Origin: Liolophura sinensis
Lineage: Eukaryota; Mollusca; Polyplacophora; Chitonida; Chitonidae
Length of the DNA stretch: 64,000 bases
NCBI RefSeq assembly: GCF_032854445.1
Contig: NW_027018122.1
Coordinates: forward strand, 1-64,000
Direction: 5' to 3'
In this document: positions 23,985 through 37,400 of the stretch, one piece after another
Layout of the letters: the number at the start of each line of letters is the position of its first letter
Numbering within the stretch: position 1 is the stretch's first letter
Program-made: the position numbers and the translations under genes
Notes under the pieces: generated by a model
Told to the model about the DNA's origin: nothing
Seen by the model: the letters and a program-made list of their open reading frames with translations, nothing else
Database searches by the model: none

Positions 23985-24520
23985 TCAAATCTTTGGGCCA
24001 AGCCCATTTAACTCACCCAGCAAATGTCTTACTTCTAAGTCGAAGACAAACTCAATGTCTTTATCTACATGTAGAAAAACCACACCATTTGTATATAAGA
24101 AAAACACAAGGTACTTGATACAGTCCGCTGTAAAAAGTACAATTGAACACTGACCCACATCAATAAGGTGCCAAAAGATGCGCAATTGGGCCAGGCATCT
24201 CCAGCTGTTGAAAAATTGCAAATTTCCTTGGTTTCCATGGAGTAAGAGCAGTTGCTGGGCACGTGATCTTGACATCAATGATTATTCATTCGAGTATTGG
24301 TCGGAGAGCAACGCGGTTTGCACCATTCGACTTCTCGTCAAAAAATACGTCGGATTAGCCTCTTACCAGCAGCATTGAAACAGTTTTTCCACTTTTGGAT
24401 TTTTACCTGGTTTTTTTGCTAATTGAAATCGGCTACATTAACTATGTACAATCGCGACTGGTCATTACTATATTCAACTTTTCATTATAAGTTATGTGCC
24501 CTTCGGTAGCCCAGACGACG
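23985..24520 (+). repeat. Satellite unit with 14-bp loss, hybrid of two types
   Basis: At 24286-24300 the usual TGTGGCTACAGCCAAA between TCATT and AGTATTGG is replaced by CG, giving a 536-bp period. Left of the break the unit has TATAAGAAAAAC and GAGCAG, like 5058 or 12210. Right of it are CGACTTC and TTACCTGG, like 5608 or 10560. The loss of the TGGCT/AGCCA pair is unique to this copy. Confidence 0.9.
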
Positions 24521-27500
24521 TCAAATCTTTGGGCCAAGCCCATTTAACTCACCCAGCAAATGTCTTACTTCTAAGTCGAAGACAAACTCAATGTCTCTAT
24601 CTACATGTAGAAAAACCACACCATTTGTGTATAAAAAAAACACAAGGTACTTGATACAGTCCGCTGTAAAAAGTACAATTGAACACTGACCCACATCAAT
24701 AAGGTGCCAAAAGATGCGCAATTGGGCCAGGCATCTCCAGCTGTTGAAAAATTGCAAATTTCCTTGGTTTCCATGGAGTAAGAGCCGTTGCTGGGCACGT
24801 GATCTTGACATCAATGATTATTCATTTGTGGCTACAGCCAAAAGTATTGATCGGAGAGCAACGCGGTTTGCACCATTCGATTTCTCGTCAAAAAATACGT
24901 CGGATTAGCCTCTTACCAGCAGCATTGGAACAGTTTTTCCACTTTTGGATTTTTGCCTGGTATTTTTTCTAATTGAAATCGGCTACATTAACTATGTACA
25001 ATCGCGACTGGTCATTACTATATTCAACTTTTCATTATAAGTTATGTGCCCTTCGGTAGCCCAGACGACGTCAAATCTTTGGGCCAAGCCCATTTAACTC
25101 ACCCAGCAAATGTCTTACTTCTAAGTCGAAGACAAACTCAATGTCTCTATCTACATGTAGAAAAACCACACCATTTGTATATAAAAAAAACACAAGGTAC
25201 TTGATACAGTCCGCTGTAAAAAGTACAATTTAACACTGACCCACATAAATAAGGTGCCAAAAGATGCGCAATTGGGCCAGGCATCTCCAGCTGTTGAAAA
25301 ATTGCAAATTTCCTTGGTTTCCATGGAGTAAGAGCCGTTGCTGGGCACGTGATCTTGACATCAATGATTATTCATTTGTGGCTACAGCCAAAAGTATTGG
25401 TCGGAGAGCAACGCGGTTTGCACCATTCGATTTCTCGTCAAAAAATACGTCGGATTAGCCTCTTACCAGCAGCATTGGAACAGTTTTTCCACTTTTGGAT
25501 TTTTGCCTGGTATTTTTTCTAATTGAAATCGGCTACATTAACTATGTACAATCGCGACTGGTCATGACTATATTCAACTTTTCATTATAAGTTATGTGCC
25601 CTTCGGTAGCCCAGAAGACGTCAAATCTTTGGGCCAAGCCCATTTAACTCACCCAGCAGTTGTCTTACTTCTAAGTCGAAGACAAACTCAATGTCTTTAT
25701 CTACATGTAGAAAAACCACACCATTTGTATATAAAAAAAAACACAAGGTACATGATAAAGTCTGCTGTAAAAAGTACAATTGAACACTGACCCACATCAA
25801 TAAGGTGCCAAAAGATGCGCAATTGGGCCAGGCATCTCCAGCTGTTGAAAAATTGCAAATTTCCTTGGTTTCCATGGAGTAAGAGCCGTTGCTGGGCACG
25901 TGATCTTGACATCAATGATTATTCATTTGTGGCTACAGCCAAAAGTATTGATCGGAGAGCAACGCGGTTTGCACCATTCGATTTCTCGTCAAAAAATACG
26001 TCGGATTAGCCTCTTACCAGCAGCATTGGAACAGTTTTTCCACTTTTGGATTTTTGCCTGGTATTTTTTCTAATTGAAATCGGCTACATTAACTATGTAC
26101 AATCGCGACTGGTCATTACTATATTCAACTTTTCATTATAAGTTATGTGCCCTTCGGTAGCCCAGACGACGTCAAATCTTTGGGCCAAGCCCATTTAACT
26201 CACCCAGCAAATGTCTTACTTCTAAGTCGAAGACAAACTCAATGTCTCTATCTACATGTAGAAAAACCACACCATTTGTATATAAAAAAAACACAAGGTA
26301 CTTGATACAGTCCGCTGTAAAAAGTACAATTTAACACTGACCCACATCAATAAGGTGCCAAAAGATGCGCAATTGGGCCAGGCATCTCCAGCTGTTGAAA
26401 AATTGCAAATTTCCTTGGTTTCCATGGAGTAAGAGCCGTTGCTGGGCACGTGATCTTGACATCAATGATTATTCATTTGTGGCTACAGCCAAAAGTATTG
26501 GTCGGAGAGCAACGCGGTTTGCACCATTCGATTTCTCGTCAAAAAATACGTCGGATTAGCCTATTACCAGCAGCATTGGAACAGTTTTTCCACTTTTGGA
26601 TTTTTGCCTGGTCTTTTTGCGAATTGAAATCGGCTACATTAACTATGTACAATCGCGACTGGTCATTACTATATTCAACTTTTCATTATAAGTTATGTGC
26701 CCTTCGGTAGCCCAGACGACGTCAAATCTTTGGGCCAAGCCCATTTAACTCACCCAGCAAATGTCTTACTTCTAAGTCGAAGACAAACTCAATGTCTTTA
26801 TCTACATGTAGAAAAACCACACCATTTGTATATAAAAAAAACACAAGGTACTTGATACAGTCCGCTGTAAAAAGTACAATTGAACACTGACCCACATCAA
26901 TAAGGTGCCAAAAGATGCGCAATTGGGCCAGGCATCTCCAGCTGTTGACAAATTGCAAATTTCCTTGGTTTCCATGTAGTAAGAGCCGTTGCTGGGCACG
27001 CGATCTTGACATCAATGATTATTCATTTGTGACTACAGCCAAAAGTATTGGTCGGAGAGCAACGCGGTTTGCACCATTCGATTTCTCGTCAAAAAATACG
27101 TCGGATTAGCCTCTTACCAGCAGCATTGGAACAGTTTTTCCACTTTTGGATTTTTGCCTGGTATTTTTTCTAATTGCAATCGGCTACATTAACTATGTAC
27201 AATCGCGACTGGTCATTACTATATTCAACTTTTCATTATAAGTTATGTGCCCCTCGGTAGCCCAGACGACGTCAAATCTTTGGGCCAAGCCCATTTAACT
27301 CACCCAGCAAATGTCTTACTTCTAAGTCGAAGACAAACTCAATGTCTTTATCTACATGTAGAAAAACCACACCATTTGTATATAAAAAAAACACAAGGTA
27401 CTTGATACAGTCCGCTGTAAAAAGTACAATTGAACACTGACCCACATCAATAAGGTGCCAAAAGATGCGCAATTGGGCCAGGCATCTCCAGCTGTTGACA

Positions 27501-27820
27501 AATTGCAAATTTCCTTGGTTTCCATGGAGTAAGAGCCGTTGCTGGGCACGTGATCTTGACATCAATGATTATTCATTGTGGCTACAGCCAAAAGTATTGG
27601 TCGGAGAGCAACGCGGTTTGCACCATTCGATTTCTCGTCAAAAAATACGTCGGATTAGCCTCTTACCAGCAGCATTGGAACAGTTTTTCCACTTTTGGAT
27701 TTTTGCCTGGTCTTTTTGCGAATTGAAATCGGCCACATTAACTATGTACAATCGCGACTGGTCATTACTATATTCAACTTTTCATTATAAGTTATGTGCC
27801 CTGCGGTAGCCCAGACGACG
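24521..27820 (+). repeat. Satellite units 46-51
   Basis: Anchors at 24521, 25071, 25621, 26172, 26722 and 27272. Unit 24521 has the front of 6158 (TCTCTATC, GTGTATAA) and the back of type E (TATTGATCGG, GTATTTTTTC). Unit 25621 is type E with CAGAAGACGTC. Units 25071 and 26172 share TCTCTATC and CAATTTAAC. Units 26722 and 27272 introduce GTTGACAAATTGC, found again at 29472, 30022 and 33874. Confidence 0.9.
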
Positions 27821-30800
27821 TCAAATCTTTGGGCCAAGCCCATTTAACTCACCCAGCAGTTGTCTTACTTCTAAGTCGAAGACAAACTCAATGTCTTTAT
27901 CTACATGTAGAAAAACCACACCATTTGTATATAAAAAAAACACAAGGTACTTGATACAGTCCGCTGTAAAAAGTACAATTGAACACTGACCCACATCAAT
28001 AAGGTGCCAAAAGATACGCAATTGGGCCAGGCATCTCCAGCTGTTGAAAAATTGCAAATTTCCTTGGTTTCCATGGAGTAAGAGCCGTTGCTGGGCACGT
28101 GATCTTGACATCAATGATTATTCATTTGTGGCTACAGCCAAAAGTATTGGTCGGAGAGCAACGCGGTTTGCACCATTCGACTTCTCGTCAAAAAATACGT
28201 CGGATTAGCCTCTTACCAGCAGCATTGGAAAAGTTTTTCCACTTTTGGATTTTTACCTGGTCTTTTTGCTAATTGAAATCGGCTACATTAACTATGTACA
28301 ATCGCGACTGGTCATTACTATATTCAACTTTTCATTATAAGTTATGTGCCCTTCGGTAGCCCAGACGACGTCAAATCTTTGGGCCAAGCCCATTTAACTC
28401 ACCCAGCAAATGTCTTACTTCTAAGTCGAAGACAAACTCAATGTCTTTATCTACATATAGAAATACCACACCATTTGTCCATAAAAATACACAAGGTACA
28501 TGATACAGTCTGCTGTAAAAAAGTACAATTGAACACTGACCCACATCAATAAGGTGCCAAAAGATGCGCAATTGGGCCAGGCATCTCCAGCTGTTGAAAA
28601 ATTGCAAATTTCCTTGGTTTCCATAGAGTAAGAGCCGTTGCTGGGCACGTGATCTTGACATCAATGATTATTCATTTGTGGCTACAGCCAAAAGTATTGG
28701 TCGGAGAGCAACGCGGTTTGCACCATTCGATTTCTCGTCAAAAAATACGTCGGATTAGCCTCTTACCAGCAGCATTGGAACAGTTTTTCCACTTTTGGAT
28801 TTTTGCCTGGTCTTTTTGCGAATTGAAATCGGCTACATTAACTATGTACAATCGCGACTGGTCATTACTATATTTAACTTTTCATTATAAGTTATGTGCC
28901 CTTCGGTAGCCCAGACGACGTCAAATCTTTGGGCAAAGCCCATTTAACTCACCCAGCAAATGTCTTACTTCTAAGTCGAAGACAAACTCAATGTATTTAT
29001 CTACATGTAGAAAAACCACACCATTTGTATATAAAAAAAACACAAGGTACTTGATACAGTCCGCTGTAAAAAGTACAATTGAACACTGACCCACATCAAT
29101 AAGGTGCCAAAAGATGCGCAATTGGGCCAGGCATCTCCAGCTGTTGAAAAATTGCAAATTTCCTTGGTTTCCATGGAGTAAGAGCCGTTGCTGGGCACGT
29201 GATCTTGACATCAATGATTATTCATTTGTGGCTACAGCCAAAAGTATTGGTCGGAGAGCAACGTGGTTTGCACCATTCGATTTCTCGTCAAAAAATACGT
29301 CGGATTAGCCTCTTACCAGCAGCATTGGAACAGTTTTTTCCACTTTTGGATTTTTGCCTGGTATTTTTTCTAATAGAAATCGGCTACATTAACTATGTAC
29401 AATCGCGACTGGTCATTACTATATTCAACTTTTCATTATAAGTTATGTGCCCTTCGGTAGCCCAGACGACGTCAAATCTTTGGGCCAAGCCCATTTAACT
29501 CACCCAGCAAATGTCTTACTTCTAAGTCGAAGACAAACTCAATGTCTTTATCTACATGTAGAAAAACCACACCATTTGTATATAAAAAAAACACAAGGTA
29601 CATGATACAGTCTGCTGTAAAAAGTACAATTGAACACTGACCCACATCAATAAGGTGCCAAAAGATGCGCAATTGGGCCAGGCATCTCCAGCTGTTGACA
29701 AATTGCAAATTTCCTTGGTTTCCATGTAGTAAGAGCCGTTGCTGGGCACGTGATCTTGACATCAATGATTATTCATTTGTGGCTACAGCCAAAAGTATTG
29801 GTCGGAGAGCAACGCAGTTTGCACCATTCGATTTCTCGTCAAAAAATACGTCGGATTAGCCTCTTACCAGCAGCATTAGAACAGTTTTTCCACTTTTGGA
29901 TTTTTGCCTGGTATTTTTTCTAATTGAAATCGGCTACATTAACTATGTACAATCGCGACTGGTCATTACTATATTCAACTTTTCAATATAAGTTATGTGC
30001 CCTTCTCTAGCCCAGACGACGTCAAATCTTTGGGCCAAGCCCATTTAACTCACCCAGCAAATGTCTTACTTCTAAGTCGAAGACAAACTCAATGTCTTTA
30101 TCTACATGTAGAAAAACCACACCATTTGTATATAAAAAAAACACAAGGTACATGATACAGTCTGCTGTAAAAAGTACAATTGAACACTGACCCACATCAA
30201 TAAGGTGCCAAAAGATGCGCAATTGGGCCAGGCATCTCCAGCTGTTGACAAATTGCAAATTTCCTTGGTTTCCATGTAGTAAGAGCCGTTGCTGGGCACG
30301 TGATCTTGACATCAATGATTATTCATTTGTGGCTACAGCCAAAAGTATTGGTCGGAGAGCAACGCGGTTTGCACCATTCGATTTCTCGTCAAAAAATACG
30401 TCGGATTAGCCTCTTACCAGCAGCATTGGAACAGTTTTTCCACTTTTGGATTTTTGCCTGGTCTTTTTGCGAATTGAAATCGGCTACATTAACTATGTAC
30501 AATCGCGACTGGTCATTACTATATTCAACTTTTCATTATAAGTTATGTGCCCTTCGGTAGCCCAGACGACGTCAAATCTTTGGGCCAAGCCCATTTAACT
30601 CACCCAGCAAATGTCTTACTTCTAAGTCGAAGACAAACTCAATGTCTTTATCTACATGTAGAAAAACCACACCATTTGTATATAAAAAAAACACAAGGTA
30701 CTTGATACAGTCCGCTGTAAAAAGGACAATTGAACATTGACCCACATCAATAAGGTGCCAAAAGATACGCAATTGGGCCAGGCATCTCCAGCTGTTGAAA

Positions 30801-32222
30801 AATTGCAAATTTCCTTGGTTTCCATGGAGTAAGAGCCGTTGCTGGGCACGTGATCTTGACATCAATGATTATTCATTTGTGGCTACAGCCAAAAGTATTG
30901 GTCGGAGAGCAACGCGGTTTGCACCATTGGATTTCTCGTCAAAAAATACGTCGGATTAGCCTCTTACCAGCAGCATTGGAACAGTTTTTCCACTTTTGGA
31001 TTTTTGCCTGGTATTTTTTCTAATTGAAATCGGCTACATTAACTATGTACAATCGCGACTGGTCATTACTATATTCAACTTTTCATTATAAGTTATGTGC
31101 CCTTCGGTAGCCCAGACGACGTCAAATCTTTGGGCCAAGCCCATTTAACTCACCCAGCAGTTGTCTTACTTCTAAGTCGAAGACAAACTCAATGTCTTTA
31201 TCTACATGTAGAAAAACCACACCATTTGTATATAAAAAAAAACACAAGGTACTTGATACAGTCCGCTGTAAAAAGTACAATTGAACACTGACCCACATCA
31301 ATAAGGTGCCAAAAGATGCGCAATTGGGCCAGGCATCTCCAGCTGTTGAAAAATTGCAAATTTCCTTGGTTTCCATGGAGTAAGAGCCGTTGCTGGGCAC
31401 GTGATCTTGACATCAATGATTATTCATTTGTGGCTACAGCCAAAAGTATTGGTCGGAGAGCAACGTGGTTTGCACCATTCGATTTCTCGTCAAAAAATAC
31501 GTCGGATTAGCCTCTTACCAGCAGCATTGGAACAGTTTTTCCACTTTTGGATTTTTGCCTGGTATTTTTTCTAATTGAAATCGGCTACATTAACTATGTA
31601 CAATCGCGACTGGTCATTACTATATTCAACTTTTCATTATAAGTTATGTGCCCTTCGGTAGCCCAGACGACGTCAAATCTTTGGGCCAAGCCCATTTAAC
31701 TCACCCAGCAGTTGTCTTACTTCTAAGTCGAAGACAAACTCAATGTCTTTATCTACATGTAGAAAAACCACACCATTTGTATATAAAAAAAACACAAGGT
31801 ACTTGATACAGTCCGCTGTAAAAAGTACAATTGAACACTGACCCACATCAATAAGGTGCCAAAAGATACGCAATTGGGCCAGGCATCTCCAGCTGTTGAA
31901 AAATTGCAAATTTCCTTGGTTTCCATGGAGTAAGAGCCGTTGCTGGGCACGTGATCTTGACATCAATGATTATTCATTTGTGGCTACAGCCAAAAGTATT
32001 GGTCGGAGAGCAACGCGGTTTGCACCATTCGATTTCTCGTCAAAAAATACGTCGGATTAGCCTCTTACCAGCAGCATTGGAACAGTTTTTCCACTTTTGG
32101 ATTTTTGCCTGGTATTTTTTCTAATTGAAATCGGCTACATTAACTATGTACAATCGCGACTGGTCATTACTATATTCAACTTTTCATTATAAGTTATGTG
32201 CCCTTCGGTAGCCCAGACGACG
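27821..32222 (+). repeat. Eight-unit block, first copy
   Basis: Anchors at 27821, 28371, 28921, 29472, 30022, 30572, 31122 and 31673. The first four carry a distinctive succession. 27821 has AGTTG, GATACGC, CGACTTC, GGAAAAG and TTACCTGG. 28371 has CATATAGAAATACC, GTCCATAAAAATAC and CCATAGAG. 28921 has GGGCAAAGCC, TATTTATC, AACGTGG and TCTAATAGAA. 29472 has GTTGACAAATTGC, CCATGTAG and AACGCAG. This succession restarts at 32223. Confidence 0.9.
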
Positions 32223-34423
32223 TCAAATCTTTGGGCCAAGCCCATTTAACTCACCCAGCAGTTGTCTTACTTCTAAGTCGAAGACAAACTCAATGTCTTT
32301 ATCTACATGTAGAAAAACCACACCATTTGTATATAAAAAAAAACACAAGGTACTTGATACAGTCCGCTGTAAAAAGTACAATTGAACACTGACCCACATC
32401 AATAAGGTGCCAAAAGATACGCAATTGGGCCAGGCATCTCCAGCTGTTGAAAAATTGCAAATTTCCTTGGTTTCCATGGAGTAAGAGCCGTTGCTGGGCA
32501 CGTGATCTTGACATCAATGATTATTCATTTGTGGCTACAGCCAAAAGTATTGGTCGGAGAGCAACGCGGTTTGCACCATTCGACTTCTCGTCAAAAAATA
32601 CGTCGGATTAGCCTCTTACCAGCAGCATTGGAAAAGTTTTTCCACTTTTGGATTTTTACCTGGTCTTTTTGCTAATTGAAATCGGCTACATTAACTATGT
32701 ACAATCGCGACTGGTCATTACTATATTCAACTTTTCATTATAAGTTATGTGCCCTTCGGTAGCCCAGACGACGTCAAATCTTTGGGCCAAGCCCATTTAA
32801 CTCACCCAGCAAATGTCTTACTTCTAAGTCGAAGACAAACTCAATGTCTTTATCTACATATAGAAATACCACACCATTTGTCCATAAAAATACACAAGGT
32901 ACATGATACAGTCTGCTGTAAAAAAGTACAATTGAACACTGACCCACATCAATAAGGTGCCAAAAGATGCGCAATTGGGCCAGGCATCTCCAGCTGTTGA
33001 AAAATTGCAAATTTCCTTGGTTTCCATAGAGTAAGAGCCGTTGCCTGGCACGTGATCTTGACATCAATGATTATTCATTTGTGGCTACAGCCAAAAGTAT
33101 TGGTCGGAGAGCAACGCGGTTTGCACCATTCGATTTCTCGTCAAAAAATACGTCGGATTAGCCTCTTACCAGCAGCATTGGAACAGTTTTTCCACTTTTG
33201 GATTTTTGCCTGGTCTTTTTGCGAATTGAAATCGGCTACATTAACTATGTACAATCGCGACTGGTCATTACTATATTTAACTTTTCATTATAAGTTATGT
33301 GCCCTTCGGTAGCCCAGACGACGTCAAATCTTTGGGCAAAGCCCATTTAACTCACCCAGCAAATGTCTTACTTCTAAGTCGAAGACAAACTCAATGTATT
33401 TATCTACATGTAGAAAAACCACACCATTTGTATATAAAAAAAACACAAGGTACTTGATACAGTCCGCTGTAAAAAGTACAATTGAACACTGACCCACATC
33501 AATAAGGTGCCAAAAGATGCGCAATTGGGCCAGGCATCTCCAGCTGTTGAAAAATTGCAAATTTCCTTGGTTTCCATGGAGTAAGAGCAGTTGCTGGGCA
33601 CGTGATCTTGACATCAATGATTATTCATTTGTGGCTACAGCCAAAAGTATTGGTCGGAGAGCAACGTGGTTTGCACCATTCGATTTCTCGTCAAAAAATA
33701 CGTCGGATTAGCCTCTTACCAGCAGCATTGGAACAGTTTTTCCACTTTTGGATTTTTGCCTGGTATTTTTTCTAATAGAAATCGGCTACATTAACTATGT
33801 ACAATCGCGACTGGTCATTACTATATTCAACTTTTCATTATAAGTTATGTGCCCTTCGGTAGCCCAGACGACGTCAAATCTTTGGGCCAAGCCCATTTAA
33901 CTCACCCAGCAAATGTCTTACTTCTAAGTCGAAGACAAACTCAATGTCTTTATCTACATGTAGAAAAACCACACCATTTGTATATAAAAAAAACACAAGG
34001 TACATGATACAGTCTGCTGTAAAAAGTACAATTGAACACTGACCCACATCAATAAGGTGCCAAAAGATGCGCAATTGGGCCAGGCATCTCCAGCTGTTGA
34101 CAAATTGCAAATTTCCTTGGTTTCCATGTAGTAAGAGCCGTTGCTGGGCACGTGATCTTGACATCAATGATTATTCATTTGTGGCTACAGCCAAAAGTAT
34201 TGGTCGGAGAGCAACGCAGTTTGCACCATTCGATTTCTCGTCAAAAAATACGTCGGATTAGCCTCTTACCAGCAGCATTGGAACAGTTTTTCCACTTTTG
34301 GATTTTTAACTGGTCTTTTTGCGAATTGAAATCGGCTACATTAACTATGTACAATCGCGACTGGTCATTACTATATTCAACTTTTCATTATAAGTTATGT
34401 GCCCTGCGGTAGCGCAGACGACG
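32223..34423 (+). repeat. Eight-unit-offset copy of 27821-29.9 kb
   Basis: Units 32223, 32774, 33324 and 33874 match 27821, 28371, 28921 and 29472 in the same order at offsets of 4402-4403 bp. The rare CATATAGAAATACC, CCATAGAG and TCTAATAGAA variants are shared. Differences include GTTGCCTGGC near 33041 and GAGCAG in 33324. Identity is lost near the end of 33874, where TTTTTAACTGG replaces the expected end. Confidence 0.9.
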
Positions 34424-37400
34424 TCAAATCTTTGGGCCAAGCCCATTTAACTCACCCAGCAGTTGTCTTACTTCTAAGTCGAAGACAAACGCAATGTCTT
34501 TATCTACATGTAGAAAAACCATACCATTTGTATATAAAAAAAACACAAGGTACATGATAAAGTCTGCTGTAAAAAGTACAATTGAACACTGACCCACATC
34601 AATAAGGTGCCAAAAGATGCGCAATTGGGCCAGGCATCTCCAGCTGTTGAAAAATTGCAAATTTCCTTGGTTTCCATGGAGTAAGAGCCGTTGCTGGGCA
34701 CGTGATCTTGACATCAATGATTATTCATTTGTGGCTACAGCCAAACGTATTGGTCGGAGAGCAACGCGGTTTGCACCATTCGATTTCTCGTCAAAAAATA
34801 CGTCGGATTAGCCTCTTACCAGCAGCATTGGAACAGTTTTTCCACTTTTGGATTTTTGCCAGGTCTTTTTGCTAATTGAAATCGGCTACATTAACTATGT
34901 ACAATCGCGACTGGTCATTACTATATTCAACTTTTCATTATAAGTTATGTGCCCTTCGGTAGCCCAGACGACGTCAAATCTTTGGGCCAAGCCCATTTAA
35001 CTCACCCAGCAAATGTCTTACTTCTAAGTCGAAGACAAACTCAATGTCTTTATCTACATGTAGAAAAACCACACCATTTGTATATAAAAAAAACACAAGG
35101 TACTTGATACAGTCCGCTGTAAAACCTACAATTGAACACTGACCCACATCAATAAGGTGCCAAAAGATGCGCAATTGGGCCAGGCATCTCCAGCTGTTGA
35201 AAAATTGCAAATTTCCTTGGTTTCCATGGAGTAAGAGCCGTTGCTGGGCACGTGATCTTGACATCAATGATTATTCATTTGTGGCTACAGCCAAAAGTAT
35301 TGGTCGGAGAGCAACGCGGTTTGCACCATTGGATTTCTCGTCAAAAAACACGTCAGATTAGCCTCTTACCAGCAGCATTGGAACAGTTTTTCTACTTTCG
35401 GATTTTTGCCTGGTCTTTTTGCAAATTGAAATCGGCTACATTAACTATGTACAATCGCGACTGGTCATTACTATATTTAACTTTTCATTATAAGTTATGT
35501 GCCCTTCGGTAGCCCAGACGACGTCAAATCTTTGGGCCAAGCCCATTTAACTCACCCAACAAATGTCTTACTTCTAAGTCGAAGACAAACTCAATGTCTT
35601 TATCTACATGTAGAAAAACCACACCATTTGTATATAAAAAAAACACAAGGTACTTGATAAAGTCCGCTGTAAAAAGTACAATTGAACACTGACCCACATC
35701 AATAAGGTGCCAAAAGATCTGCAATTGGGCCAGGCATCTCCAGCTGTTGAAAAATAGCAAATTTCCTTGGTTTCCATGGAGTAAGAGCCGTTGCTGGGCA
35801 CGTGATCTTGACATCAATGATTATTCATTTGTGGCTACAGCCAAAAGTATTGGTCGGAGAGCAACGCAGTTTGCACCATTCGACTTCTCGTCAAAAAATA
35901 CGTCGGATTAGCCTCTTACCAGCAGCATTGGAAAAGTTTTTCCACTTTTGGATTTTTACCTGGGCTTTTTGCTAATTGAATTCGGCTACATTAACTATGT
36001 ACAATCGCGACTGGTCATTACTATATTCAACTTTTCATTATAAGTTATGTGCCCTTCGGTAGCCCAGACGACGTCAAATCTTTGGGCCAAGCCCATTTAA
36101 CTCACCCAGCAAATGTCTTACTTCTAAGTCGAAGACAAACTCAATGTCTTTATCTACATGTAGAAAAACCACACCATTTGTATATAAAAAAAACACAAGG
36201 TACTTGATACAGTCCGCTGTAAAAAGTACAATTGAACACTGACCCACATCAATAAGGTGCCAAAAGATGCGCAATTGGGCCAGGCATCTCCAGCTGTTGA
36301 AAAATTGCAAATTTCCTTGGTTTCCATGGAGTAAGAGCCGTTGCTGGGCACGTGATCTTGACATCAATGATTATTCATTTGTGGCTACAGCCAAAAGTAT
36401 TGGTCGGAGAGCAACGCGGTTTGCACCATTCGATTTCTCGTCAAAAAATACGTCGGATTAGCCTCTTACCAGCAGCATTGGAACAGTTTTTCTACTTTTG
36501 GATTTTTACCTGGGCTTTTTGCTAATTGAATTCGGCTACATTAACTATGTACAATCGCGACTGGTCATTACTATATTCAACTTTTCATTATAAGTTATGT
36601 GGCCTTCGGTAGCCCAGACGACGTCAAATCTTTGGGCCAAGCCCATTTAACTCACCCAGCAAATGTCTTACTTCTAAGTCGAAGACAAACTCAATGTCTT
36701 TATCTACATGTAGAAAAACCACACCATTTGTATATAAAAAAACACAAGGTACTTGATACAGTCCGCTGTAAAAAGTACAATTGAACACTGACCCACATCA
36801 ATAAGGTGCCAAAAGATGCGCAATTGGGCCAGGCATCTCCAGCTGTTGAAAAATTGCAAATTTCCTTGGTTTCCATGGAGTAAGAGCCGTTGCTGGGCAC
36901 GTGATCTTGACATCAATGATTATTCATTTGTGGCTACAGCCAAAAGTATTGGTCGGAGAGCAACGCGGTTTGCACCATTCGACTTCTCGTCAAAAAATAC
37001 GTCGGATTAGCCTCTTACCAGCAGCATTGAAACAGTTTTTCCACTTTTGGATTTTTACCTGGTCTTTTTGATAATTGAAATCGGCTACATTAACTATGTA
37101 CAATCGCGACTGGTCATTACTATATTCAACTTTTCATTATAAGTTATGTGCCCTTCGGTAGCCCAGACGACGTCAAATCTTTGGGCCAAGCCCATTTAAC
37201 TCACCCAGCAAATGTCTTACTTCTAAGTCGAAGACAAACTCAATGTCTTTATCTACATGTAGAAAAACCACACCATTTGTATATAAAAAAAACACAAGGT
37301 ACTTGATACAGTCCGCTGTAAAACGTACAATTGAACACTGACCCACATCAATAAGGTGCCAAAAGATGCGCAATTGGGCCAGGCATCTCCAGCTGTTGAA

